A stretch of DNA of 64,000 bases from Synaphobranchus kaupii (taxonomy: Eukaryota > Chordata > Actinopteri > Anguilliformes > Synaphobranchidae). Both the position numbers and the translations under genes were made by a program. How positions within the stretch are numbered: the first letter of the stretch is position 1; each line of letters starts with the position of its first letter. Below the pieces are notes generated by a model, which searched no databases, was not told where the DNA came from, and was given only the letters and a program-made list of their open reading frames with translations. The DNA is taken from the NCBI GenBank assembly GCA_029718625.1, contig CM056397.1, positions 2,814,590 through 2,878,589 of the forward strand, read 5' to 3'. Below are positions 54,266-64,000 of this stretch, piece after piece.

Positions 54266-55510
54266 TCATGACAGACAGTAGTAACCACAAAAGGTAACTG
54301 ATTTAATTGACTTTGTTCTATTGGCATGGGTGATGTGATTACCTTGTGACAGTGTGTAGGATGGCAAAGTCCATGTTTGCAGAGAGAAAGCGTGCACCTG
54401 TGCAGTTTGGATGGAGTCCATCTCTCTTATAGTATTCACTACGGTTCCAGAAGAGGTTGAAATTGTCATTGAAGTGGATTCCAAGGATTGTGCATTCTGC
54501 CTTGAGCCAGTTGTGGAGAGAAGCCTGGTGAAGTGGCCGTAGCCACATCCAAGAGTTGGAATTGGACCAGAAATCAGGATCCTTTTACCTGTGGACAGGA
54601 GTGTAGCCAGGAGATGTCTGAAATCCTCCTTTAGCATCTCAGACTGCTGTTTCCTGGTGTCATTCGACCCAATGTGCATAATGATCCTGGTGCACTCCGG
54701 GTGGTGTTGTAGTGCTGTGGGTAGCTGTTCCAGGATGTCTGACACACAGGCTCCAGGAAAACAGTAGGTGTGCCCCCCCTCATTCTAATATCCCTCAGTC
54801 TGGAGCTCCCGAGGACAATGGTCGATGGGGGTGGGTGGTCTGGCTGAGATGAACCTGGTGGATTGCGGGATCTGTAGGGTCTGCTGGACTGAGGATGCCG
54901 GGATCTGGTTGTGTAAGGGCTGGGTTTAGGCACAGCTGGAGCAGCAGACACAGGGACAGTAAACACCGGGGCAGGAGCAGGGACAACAGGGGCCGCAGTA
55001 GTGGGGCTCGGCACTGGAGGGGCAGCTGAAGCATCAGGAAGACCAGCAGGAGGTGCAGGCTGGGATGTATGTAACCACTCCAGAGCATGGAACTTATTGT
55101 TAAGGTGAAGGACTTCTACAGGAGTGAAAGGCGGTGACTGTCTTCCTTTCCACTGTCCTCATGAGGTGGTGGTCCAGGCCCCAGAGGAACACCTTCTGCA
55201 ATGTTTATTTCCCCAAGCAAGAATCCAGGGCTCTGGGGCAGAGGGAGTGGAGCAGTATAGGTTCTTTGGTTTAGCCCCCAGGCTGGGCCAGGGATCTTCC
55301 AGGGGGACTGGTGGAGCTTTTACTATTACTGGCCCTCCGATGGTGGTAGTGCCAAGCCAGGTGAGTGTGTCATTTCCAGCCAGCCTAGATGTTGCTAAGG
55401 CAGTCAGCGGGTCAAATTTGCACCTCCAGCTCAGCGATCATCTGACTCAGTTGGAGGCAGCTGTTGCATCTGGGTGGATAGGTGAGCGGAGGCATAATGC
55501 TGCTTGTTAC
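54266..55510 (-). pseudogene. LINE ORF1 with SGNH/GDSL esterase domain (L2-like)
   Basis: Minus strand from about 55510. First comes C-N-S-C-L-Q-L-S-Q-M-I-A-E-L-E (coiled-coil start), then degraded sequence, then a Pro/Ala-rich linker (55014-54850). The esterase domain follows: I-V-L-G-S-S-R-L-R-D-I-R, then I-I-M-H-I-G-S-N-D-T-R and I-L-I-S-G-P-I-P-T. The final D-G-L-H-P block survives in a shifted frame near 54420. Such esterase domains are typical of CR1/L2 ORF1 proteins. There are stops in the first third and a frameshift near 54770. ORF2 begins about 230 bp downstream. Confidence 0.85.
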
Positions 55511-56088
55511 AACTAGCAACAAATGGTAGGCTAGCTAGTTAGAAAAAGTGAGGTTGCACAGTGCCTAGTTAGGCTAGTTAGCAATATAGCGTGTTAGCTA
55601 CCCGTTTTCAGCAGTCCATCCGTTGCTAAAACGGCAGTATAATCCGTAAGCGTTTCTTTGTAATCCACTTTGCAATGAGGAAAACGTAAGAAAAGGTTAT
55701 ACGTAACCAGCAAACTCCAAATGTGACCGCTCGGTTTTGGGAAGAGCCATCCATAAGCATGCTCAATAAATTGTCAACATTGTACCGTTTTGCATTCTGA
55801 AAATACACACGTACATTTTTTTATTGTGTATTCAGAATTTCTTCTCTGAATTGGTCAATATAATATAATTGTATGCCAAAAAAGCAGTGAAACACCTTGC
55901 TCACTCAAATGCAAAATAAACATGTGAAATTGTTGTGTATTTATACCACATCACTCTATTATCAATACCCTTAAATATGATATAAATATCCAATCCTACC
56001 ATTGGTTTTATGCATAGAGATGTCCCTTTCAAAATTCAGCGGTCATTTATTGTCTGGGACAATCCGTTTGAGGAATACACAACACTTT
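55511..56088. other. No gene; probable LINE 5' flank
   Basis: AT-rich, no supported coding sequence. Confidence 0.4.
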
Positions 56089-56599
56089 ATGACTGTCATG
56101 GTTTATGACCTTTTCCCTTGCGGTCGTGTTCCTTGGCCGCCACACATGGGCGCTGCTCCGTTGGTGGAGTTTTGGCTCCGTTTCGTCTTTTCGCTGAGAA
56201 ATCTCGTCAGTGCTCACAGGTGTGCGTGTTTTGCCGGTAAGCTATATAACCCCATGTTCCCTTCATTCTGGGCTTCGATATTGTTTGTTTGTTTGTACTG
56301 TGGTGTATTTTTTGGCATAATTTGTGCTGTTTTGTGTGCGGTTTATTTTTGCCCTTTTAAAGTTTTAGCCAGTATGATTAGGTCTAGAGTTAAGGAGACC
56401 GTTTTGCTCCGTTGTGCTTTATTGGAGTTTTGCGGGACTTGCCTTTGTGCATTGAGCTTTCAGGTTGAATTCCTTTTTTGTGTGCTCGTTTTTGTCACCG
56501 CTTTCTGGTCTTTCCTTTGTTTGTTTGCCTAGATCGTTTGCCCCTTTCTGTCTCTTTCTCCTCTCTCTGTCTGCTGTCTTCCGTGAAAGCGAGAGGAGT

Positions 56600-58607
56600 T
56601 AGTGGTGTGTCGTTCGCGAACGAGTCGGCTCTTTGAGCCGGCTCTTTTAGGTGAACGTTGGGAGCCGACTCACATATCCGAAGAGCCGAATTGTTTTGTA
56701 AATGAACACAAGACAAATAGTTAGATGCTATGATGTCTGAGTTAGATGCGATCCTACGACGTCCGACTTGTTCGGTAATAACGATTTAGAGCAAAATCTA
56801 GCAAGAATGGTGAGACATTTGTTTGACTCCCTCCTGTGTGTGTAGGCAGCGTGAGCGCGAGGGTCTGATTGCGTTGCTGCTTGTTATGATGTACGTGGTC
56901 TTGAATAGACTGAATAAACTGCACTGAAGTGTTATATGTTATATGTGTTCTCATCTGACGACTGTATGATGCAAAAATAAGTTCCTAACGGATTAATAAA
57001 TGAATGAATCAGTCAATAAATCAGTCAATCCGTAGCTACGCACATTTAAATCCTGAAAGAGAGAAGCGTGATGTTGTGAACAAATAAAGTTTTTGAACTG
57101 AGCATCAACAATCCTCGTTTCATATTATATTATACAATTTAAATTGCAGTATATTTATCTGTATAATGTTGTGGAATTATTTAATATCCGTAATATTTAA
57201 TGAATATTGTTATTGTTATACAACTAGGATAGTTATTCTTGCCATATCCCGGTTTTTAACCACCAATTTGACCACGCACATATTTCGATGTATTGCTGAT
57301 AAAGAATCTTGTTTACTTATTTCTTGCACCCAATCGGATTACAAAGTAGCCTAGTATTTCAGTGTATCGGCGGTGACCATGATGTAACTTGATACTGAGC
57401 CCTTCAAATTTGCATATCCTCCACTAGCCACGAGACCAACACTCACTGAACATTCTCGCAGATTCTGAGGAGAGACGCGAGATACGAATACGACAGCAGA
57501 AAACAAGATGAGTGACTGTCGCAGACGAAGTAGCATTATTTGGATGCATTTTAATAACATAGACAACGTAAGAGCAGAATGTAGAATTTGCAAAATAAAA
57601 ATTTCATATCGAGCAGGGTCAACTCACAACCTTCACAGGCACATTAGAACTGTACATCCAACAGTGCAGTTAGCAGAGGTAAGACAAGCTAGTCGGCCTG
57701 TTACTGAACATGGTGATGGAGCCAGTGCCTCCACATCTGGAACCACTGCTGCTGCAGTGTCTACTACTGCTTCTGCAGTGTCTACTGCTACTGTATCCGC
57801 AGACCCTCTGAGCTGGTGGGAGAGCAAGGTCTCAGTCTACCCACGACTTGTTAAAGTTATGACAGGGAGACTCTGCATCGTGGCAACATCAGTCCCCTCT
57901 GAGAGGATCTTCTCCAAAACAGGACAAATTATTACAGAGAGAAGAAACAGGATCAGCCCCTCAAAAGTGAGGCAGCTTGCCTTTCTGAATGCAAACCTGT
58001 CATAAAGATAATGGTGGTATAGTGGTATTATGGTCATAATTTAGTTGTGTGCTTGTGGTCTTGATGGAACTTTTATTCGTTTTTTTTCTTCAAGTTCCAT
58101 CTGTAATCAAAGAATAATTTGTTAGTCAGTTTAATTGTTCTGATGCTGCAGTTTTGCATTTATTTTTTTATGCATTTATTTATTTTTCTTTGTTATGTAT
58201 ATTATGTTCTATTTTATGAGTGTCTATTTTGTTTTGAAATGTTCAACTACGCACTGTGTTTATTGTGCAATTTATTTCAATACATAAAAATGCCCTACTT
58301 TCAATGCACATGTGTAATAGCGTCTTACTGTTTTTACATTTATTTAAATGGTTTTTATAACAAACAAAATGCAAAATAATGTTATTTTGGTAGTTAGAAG
58401 GTAGAGTAAGATTCCTTTGAACAATTTAAGTGATAGATGTGCACAAACACCAATCATAGGTCAAAATATCGCTAACTTTGGCCGATTTAGAAAAACCGGA
58501 AATGCTACTGAATGAAGAGCCGTTTGGGAGCCGAAAGAGCCGGCTCTTATTGGTGAGCTGAGCCAAATGATCCGACTCACTGAAAAGAGCCGGAATGCCC
58601 ATCACTA
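56600..58607 (+). mobile_element. hAT element, internally deleted, inside the solo LTR
   Basis: Ends TAGTGGTGTG and the reverse of TAGTGATGGG; both flanks hold subterminal GAGCCG/CGGCTC palindromes such as GAGTCGGCTCTTTGAGCCGG. The 8-bp duplication AGAGGAGT is exact at 56592-56599 and 58608-58615. It encodes one short intact ORF (57508-58005). Length 2008 bp. Confidence 0.93.
57508..58005 (+). CDS. BED zinc finger fused in frame to hAT dimerisation domain (165 aa)
   Basis: The ATG at 57508 has a purine at -3. Residues about 10-50 form a BED finger: F-N-N-I, then C-R-I-C with a final H-x-x-x-x-H (H-R-H-I-R-T-V-H). A Ser/Thr/Ala-rich linker follows. Residues about 98-163 match the C-terminal hATC dimerisation domain: D-P-L-S-W-W, Y-P-R-L, then S-V-P-S-E-R-I-F-S, R-R-N-R-I-S-P and L-A-F-L-N-A-N-L. 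The roughly 400-residue RNase-H catalytic core between them is missing, yet the frame is preserved across the deletion. The product could bind DNA and dimerise without cutting, so it may antagonise related transposases or act as a regulator; that is inference. No disabling change is seen. Confidence 0.85.
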   Translation: MSDCRRRSSIIWMHFNNIDNVRAECRICKIKISYRAGSTHNLHRHIRTVHPTVQLAEVRQASRPVTEHGDGASASTSGTTAAAVSTTASAVSTATVSADPLSWWESKVSVYPRLVKVMTGRLCIVATSVPSERIFSKTGQIITERRNRISPSKVRQLAFLNANLS

Positions 58608-59790
58608 AGAGGAGTCTTTGTTTGTATGTATTTGTATGGTAGTTTCTTGCTAAGAGACAGGGCGTGTTATCATACTGACTTTAGGGCTTTATTTATTCTT
58701 AGAGGCAGGGCATGTATTTTCGATTGAGCTTGCGTTAATCTGTAATTCCGGTCCAGCTGTCCTGTGCGTCCTTCTGTACCGGTCTCCGTACATGGAGCTT
58801 TTTGGCGATTTTGTTCGGAACTGTAGTTCTGTTCGCCCTTCGGTACATGTCTTCCCATAGGGAGACTGGGCGATTTTGTGGACATGTTTGTGTGTGACTG
58901 CGAGTCTCTGAAAGTAGCCTTGGAACGTTAGTTTTCTGTTCCATTTCGCCTTGTTACATTTCCATTTATTGAGAGGCTAGGGCGTGTATTTTCTACTAAG
59001 CTTGTGTGGTCATTTTTGCTAGTAAAGCTATGGGACGACGGTGCTCCGTCGGCTCGCCTGTAAAATGTTTCTCTCTCCTGGGAGATCGGGCGTTTACCCC
59101 TTTACGTTTTCTGGAGTAATGCGGGACTTGCCTATGTGGATATAGTTATCCGGACTTTCCCCTCCTGGCGTACGTGCCTATGTGCATGTAATTATCCGGA
59201 CTCTTCTCCTCTCTGGCATACTGGCCTATGTGGATATAGTTATCCAGACTTTACCCTCCTGGCGTATGTGCCAATGTGCATGTAATTATCCGGACTCTTC
59301 TCCCCTGGCTCTTGTCTGTTCCTGCTTCCTAGTTTTTGCATGTGACTGCGAGCCTATGAAAGTAGCCATGGAATGTTATATCCATTCCTTTCGCCTTCTC
59401 GTATACTATTTCGTATTTTGCCATGTTTATTGGCTGTGTGTTTTGTTTGTGCCATTATGCTACTCGCCTGTTCTTATGCGTCTCGTTACCGAGACAGGGC
59501 GTTTGTTATTTCTGGCTCATTCTTTAGTCACTTAGCTCGTAGAAGTATGGGAGCCTAGTGCTTTGTACCATTCGCCTGGTTTGGTTTTCTTATTGAAAAA
59601 ACCTGGCGTTTGCGCTTCTACTCATTGGCGTGTGACAGTGAGCCGGTTAGTAGCCTTGGTGTGTGTGTTTCCCTGTCTTGTCTCCTTCCCTTAACTATGG
59701 GGTTTCCCGTCCTAGTGGCCTAGTGCTTAAAGAATCCCCTTGCTGCGTTTGGCTCCTCCTACCTCACACGTCACGCCACATTACAATGAC

Positions 59791-60499
59791 GCTATTACAC
59801 TATCTGAAATGTTGATGTATAATACCCTGCACACTCTGCAAACTTGTCTCGTTCATTCTGGTTTCATTGACGGCTCTTTTAACCAATATACGACATTATA
59901 ACCTTAGCAACGGTGTTTGCAATGTCTTATTGGATGCTTTCAACAATTACAGCTGGGTGTAACAGAATTTCTTAGAATGTATATTTGCTCGCCGAGGTGT
60001 AATAGTTGTTTCCTGTTATTTTTTGCAAGTTTTTACTAAATTACTAACTCGTCAGCATGGCAAGAGAAAATCCTCGCCTGCTTACATGGATTTTGGGAGT
60101 GGGTCGGGAAGAGATGCCATAGTTACCAAGATACCATAGCATTGATTCTGTCTGAGAATATGCCTGAGGGACATTTTTCTCCTCGATATGCAAGTATTTC
60201 TGCTTCTGTTATTTCAAATATGTACATTCGTTTTTCCACTCCACCACAGTGTTGTGCCATATGTTCAACATTGTTATTTTCGCATTTTGAGCGCATTTCA
60301 CATACTGTAGTGTAAGTGTTCATAGGTGGCTCATGACCGTCAATAAATTGATTTGTTTGATTTGCCCTGAAGCTAGAATATTTGCCAGCATTTTCCTGAT
60401 GGTGGAATATTTTTTAATTGTAATCTTATTGTACGACATATACACTATGGGTAAGTATCTCCCTGAACAATACTTCTCACTGAGGGCATGGAAAATACT
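59791..60499. other. No gene seen
   Basis: Non-coding; short open stretches without recognisable content. Confidence 0.5.
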
Positions 60500-61010
60500 G
60501 GGGGTGTGCAGCGATGCCACTATCTGTATCTGTATCTGTTCGACCATCAACAATATCTGTATCTGTATCTGTATTTTATACTTATTTACCTCTTGTTTTG
60601 TTTTGTTAAAGGTTGTTTTTGTTAACCTATTTGAACCCCCCTGTCCTCATAACTGGGGGACACTGAACAATAATTTTGGATAAGAACTGGAAAAAATCTG
60701 AGGTACAATATATAATAAACTCAGAATGAAAAGGCAGTTTTATAAAAACATCAAACCATTTCATTATACATTTGAATGGAAACTATTTCCACAATAACAG
60801 CCCTTTCTGCCTGTTGTGATTTCATATTGTACTTTTTTTTAAAATTTTATTTTACTATATGAACTTTCATACATAAATCATTATGTATAATAGTATTATT
60901 ATCATTACTATTACTATTATTATGCTTTATAAAATTCAAGGAGAAGACTTGAAGATTATCTTAATGATTTATTGAGAAAACCATCCTAAATGAAAAAGTA
61001 AAATGAACAT
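60500..61010. repeat. Dispersed repeat D2, inverted copy
   Basis: Reverse complement of 38091-38660, with TATCTGTATCTGTATCTG at its edge and TTTTATAAAAACATCAAACC inside. Confidence 0.85.
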
Positions 61011-61018
61011 TTCTGAGC

Positions 61019-61693
61019 TAGCAGTAACAACAAAGTTCTAGAACACCTGAAAAGCTTTTAATTCAAGAAAATAAAATAAAAAGTCTGGATATGGCTGCAT
61101 TTCAACAGCTTTTAATATGCTTTCAGTATTCCATTGGTTAAACCGATCACCGCAACAAGCCTAGTTAAAAACAAAAAAATTCTGCAGTGTAAAACATCAC
61201 ATTTACGTTTTATTAATTGCGTTGCAAGTTTGGGCTCATGGAATGGCGACATTGACGGAATTGATTATGCAGCAATACGGAGTCAGAACGGACGGTCGGT
61301 ACCGTTTAAAAATACAAACAACACAACTAGCATAAATACAATAATGATTTTGATAGCCAGTAAGTGACATTTCAAAACGGGACATAGGTTACTGATTCTA
61401 GCTGTTCCTTTGCTTTCTTTTAAAAGGTGTTTTTATGTTCTGAAAAAGTGGCGAGATTAAGCGCAGCCAAATTAAAGCGAGCAGAATTACTATCGTTTGC
61501 ATGCAAGATGTTGAGATTTGTCATTTAACATTTTGTTTCTTTTTGAAGTAGGCATATGTAAACAAGATTGACGTAGGCCTATATAAACAAAGCACACTGT
61601 TCGATTATAATGAGCACGTTAAAGATATAGGTTGAGTATCCGTAATATCAGGGACTGCCGATTGAGTCACATGGCCCATATCGAACGGCTCCA
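61019..61693. repeat. Third, inverted copy of the 31-36 kb duplicate, without hAT
   Basis: Reverse complement of about 32129-33533 less the hAT element. At the point where copies 1 and 2 carry the hAT, this copy reads GGTCGGTACCGTTTAAAAAT, an unfilled or at least hAT-free site. Divergence is clearly higher than between copies 1 and 2. It is contiguous with repeat D2, so both are parts of one larger family. Confidence 0.9.
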
Positions 61694-61959
61694 TCCATAA
61701 TTATATATTTTAATATTTTATATAATCCAATGCTTCATTCTGTGAAGTTAAGAAGAGGCATACAGACAGGTGGGCACTGAATCAAAGATTTCCCTGCTGG
61801 AATTGAATTATTTCCCGCATCTGAATATGAACTGGCAACTTCGGATAGGAAAAAATCTCCAACCCACTATCCATGCAAAAAATACCCCTAGAAAATACTC
61901 ATTCAAATTTACTTTACATATGTGGTAGATGAGTGTAAAATCTTAATTAGAGTGAGTAT

Positions 61960-62535
61960 GAGTGTGTGTATATGCTTTATAATGAACAAAAAATATTTTA
62001 TTCATTTTATGACAGGCATTGGATAGGTTTTTGGACCCATAGATATCTATCCCCCTCTACTGATCAAACAATAGTGATTCCAACTTGAAAATTATGCAAA
62101 AGTGGCAAAACAGTTGATTTGTGGTTTAATATATGATTATTTTATTATTTTTCAGCAGTGCACAATTTAGCCATTTTTGATAGATTTGGCGACACTAAGG
62201 GACAACAGGGTACACTGCCTATGTTTTGCATTATAGATCTTTAGTTCTACATATCACCGTCAGAGTTTGCACACCTGTGGACACGGAGTTTATGATCCAG
62301 TAAATGTATAGTTTTACCGGTTTCACATATGTAGCTCTCGCTATTTCATTGCAAACTATTTTCTCTTGCATTTTTCCAAGGTTTCGTTGCATCTGTGGCA
62401 CTTTATTTTCGCCTAAATTATGAAAATAAACTAATCTAAGTTAGTAGTGTAGATGGTACAACTGTCTTGTTTCATTTAAGCCATTTACCAAGTTTCTGTG
62501 ATGCTCATACCTGGGTTTATAAAGCTTTAAATAGA
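61960..62535. repeat. Dispersed repeat D1, uninterrupted copy
   Basis: Matches 28130-28644 and 30431-30530 in order and lacks the TTAA element between them (TTTTCGCCTAAATTATG at the junction). Confidence 0.88.
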
Positions 62536-62623
62536 AAACCCCCTAAATAGGTGAGAATTTACCAAATTTGGCATCTGTGCGAAGTGGTTAAGCTACTGCA
62601 GAAGACGCAAAAATGCACTTTAA

Positions 62624-63155
62624 CCCTTTCATGCATGGAGTCCACTACAGTGGACAGGCTTTTCAAAGTCTATTTTAACATAGTCAAAAACATTTGTGAT
62701 CTCCAAAAAATATCAGAGCACATTCTTTGCACCTTTGCCTATATTTTGATATGCTCCATCTCGTTACATTTTATTGGCTTTTCTAGTTTTGATACAGTGA
62801 AGGTCAAAATGGCAGGTGGAGGTGGAAACATACAAACTCCCTCTGGTGTAGCTGTGAAAACCTTCTATTCCTAGATAACAGAGCATGTTAAAAAAAAATA
62901 TATATTCTTATTAGGGAGCAGAAGTAGTTATATTTGTAACAGAAAATTACTGTAGTTCTTGTAATGTATACGAAAAACCTTCTGTCCACTGAAGTGGACA
63001 TCATGCTTTAAGAGTTGTAATCTGCATGTGTGGTCTAATGTTTTCAAGGGGCCATTTGGGGCACATTTCTGTGACCTAGGCGGGAGAAACACATGCGTTT
63101 GAGTTTGATGTGAAAAAATATTGCTCTGTTTTGTAATAATTCATGCATGAAAGGG
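62624..63155. mobile_element. piggyBac-type MITE (TTAA CCC... ends), 532 bp
   Basis: Ends CCCTTTCATGCATG and CATGCATGAAAGGG; TTAA copies at 62620-62623 and 63156-63159. TCCACTACAGTGGACA near 62640 and TCCACTGAAGTGGACA near 62985 are subterminal palindromes. No transposase; a 107-codon open stretch at 62551-62874 crosses the boundary and is not supported as a gene. Confidence 0.88.
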
Positions 63156-63299
63156 TTAAATGTAATTATAAGACCATTTATTAATGGGAGTAATGTCAAC
63201 AATAGACTACATGTGGCTGTATAGGCCTAATGTGTGTATGATAGATCAGCGTTTCTTTTTTCAGTCAAGGCACCCTTTAAAAGTATGCAAAATCTCGAG

Positions 63300-63395
63300 T
63301 CACCCCAGCCAACACACACATACTGACACACGCACATACGCATGCACGCGCACACATGCACACACACCATAAATGCAGAGGGGGGGGGGGGGTAA
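63300..63395. repeat. CA-rich and poly-G simple repeats
   Basis: ACACACA/GCACGC-type repeat followed by a 14-base G-run at about 63380-63393. Confidence 0.9.
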
Positions 63396-63412
63396 ATGTG
63401 ACTTACCTACTA

Positions 63413-64000
63413 TCAATGGGAAACCTGAGCCTGGGACGATGCACACAACCGCCCTATTCTGGCAGGGATGGATGAGAGGCAGACACGGAGCTCCTGGTCC
63501 ACAGCCCTCAGTCGCTCCCTGTACTTGTTCTTGATGTAAGTTAGGCTTGAAAAGCTCAGTTTGCACAAGTACGTCGAAGGGTAACAGAATTGCACTGGCG
63601 CTACTGGAAACTATTGGGTACTCCTGTCCAAAGCCATGTCTTGAAATTTTATTTTTTAATGTGCGATCTTCCCTGATCTCTGCCAGTTGCTCCTGTTCCA
63701 CTGCACAAAACTCTCAGATGAAAAATAGTGACTAAATCTCTCGTCGAGAGTTTTCAGATGCTGAGAGATAAGGTCAGAAAGTGTGCTGCTCTTTGAATGT
63801 TCATTGCACAAGGGAAACATCTCAAGCTTGTCCTGTTCCACAAAGGAGCGCCAGAGTGTGAGCTTAGATCTGAAGCCACGCAGTTTGTCGGATGAGCTGA
63901 GGAGATTTTCTTCTTTGCCTTGCATTTTAGTGTTCAGTTCATTGAGATGCTTAAAAATGTCGGCCAAGTACGCGAGTTTTGCGCACCATTGCTCATCTGC
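63413..64000 (-). pseudogene. hAT transposase C-terminal part, ZBED5-like, frameshifted and partial
   Basis: Reading leftward from the window edge: L-A-D-I-F-K-H-L-N-E-L-N-T-K-M-Q-G, then L-T-L-W-R, L-E-M-F-P-L, then E-Q-L-A-E-I-R-E-D-R-T-L-K-N-K. After a frame change near 63600 it gives the dimerisation block [16 protein letters not shown] and a C-terminus A-S-S-Q-A-Q-V-S-H with a stop near 63413. This is the order in ZBED5/SCAND3-type hAT transposases. A frame change near 63700 and another near 63590 show that it is damaged. The N-terminal BED finger and catalytic residues lie outside the window. Confidence 0.8.

Larger units (their letters stand above)
56094..59785 (+). mobile_element. Long solo LTR (~1.68 kb) split by a hAT element
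   Basis: Starts TGTCATGGTTTATGACC and ends CGCCACATTACA. The target duplication ATGAC is exact at 56089-56093 and 59786-59790. CTATATAACCCC near 56244 is a TATA candidate. Excluding the hAT and its extra 8 bp, the LTR is about 1676 bp. It contains a 94-bp tandem repeat at about 59131-59310 (CCTATGTGGATATAGTTATC). A Ty3/Gypsy-type origin is inferred from the ends and target length. Confidence 0.88.
63247..64000 (-). mobile_element. hAT element, ZBED5/Charlie-like, 3' part (runs off the window)
   Basis: The left tip CAGCGTTTCTTTTTTCAG at 63247 has the form of a Charlie-type terminal repeat read from the 3' side. The transposase C-terminus is on the minus strand (63413-64000). The other end lies beyond the window. 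Confidence 0.7.

Noticed and set aside
55124..55516. 130-codon ORF on the + strand
   Set aside because: Antisense to the 5' part of the L2-like ORF1; the minus strand shows the real family signature.
56002..56532. 176-codon ORF with hydrophobic segments
   Set aside because: It spans the boundary of the solo LTR and continues in LTR sequence; no family recognised.
62551..62874. 107-codon ORF
   Set aside because: It crosses the exact boundary of a piggyBac-type MITE, so it cannot be an old conserved gene.

Overview
The window looks like repeat-rich intergenic or intronic DNA from a ray-finned fish. The evidence is the mix of repeats: many Tc1-like elements with fish-type ends, hAT, PIF/Harbinger and TTAA-target (Kolobok/piggyBac-type) elements, L2/Rex-like and L1/Tx1-like LINE remnants, solo LTRs, and a gamma/epsilon-type retroviral gag remnant. 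TAGGCTA/TAGCCTA motifs are very frequent. I loosely associate that with clupeoid fishes, but it is weak evidence. I found no tRNA, rRNA or CRISPR array, and no complete single-copy host gene. A few isolated exon-like pieces may be host or transposon-captured exons.

Layout. 1-2.9 kb: 5' part of an endogenous retrovirus, with a leader, three small tandem ORFs that look like copies of each other, and a broken gag that runs into a Tc1 fragment. 4.9-6.0 kb: a TTAA-flanked inverted-repeat element carrying a first exon. 6.4-7.3 kb: a tandem duplication. 8.3-8.9, 25.3-25.8 and 46.6-47.0 kb: three copies of one deleted Tc1 family. 12-14 kb: a PIF-like element, a hairpin element and LINE endonuclease remnants. 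16.2 kb: a MADF-type first exon. 17.5-18.7 kb: a TTAA MITE and a GC-rich minisatellite. 20.1-21.5 kb: eight copies of a 181-bp satellite. 21.5-24.0 kb: two Tc1 elements and a foldback hAT, one after another in TA-rich DNA. 26.5-28.0 kb: an intact Tc1-like element with a full DD34E transposase. 28.6-30.4 kb: a TTAA element inserted in a dispersed repeat. 31.1-36.6 kb: a 2.6-kb direct duplication, each copy carrying the same hAT insertion. A third, inverted copy at 61 kb lacks that insertion. 36.6-46 kb: a mosaic of MITEs, PIF-like fragments, a 12-residue-repeat ORF and LINE remnants. 47-52 kb: a giant palindrome with a solo LTR in one arm. 52.7-55.5 kb: MITEs and an L2-like LINE joined to a piggyBac C-terminus. 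56.1-59.8 kb: a long solo LTR containing a hAT element that encodes an in-frame BED-finger plus dimerisation-domain miniprotein. 60-64 kb: inverted dispersed repeats, a piggyBac-type MITE and a ZBED5-like hAT transposase that leaves the window.

There are no operons here. What links the features is nesting. Exact target-site duplications and paired filled/empty paralogous sites allow relative ages to be read directly. The least ordinary coding signals are the triplicated small ORFs upstream of gag, the BED-hATC miniprotein, the DNA-binding-only Tc1 ORF, and a probable P2X7-like first exon inside a TTAA element.
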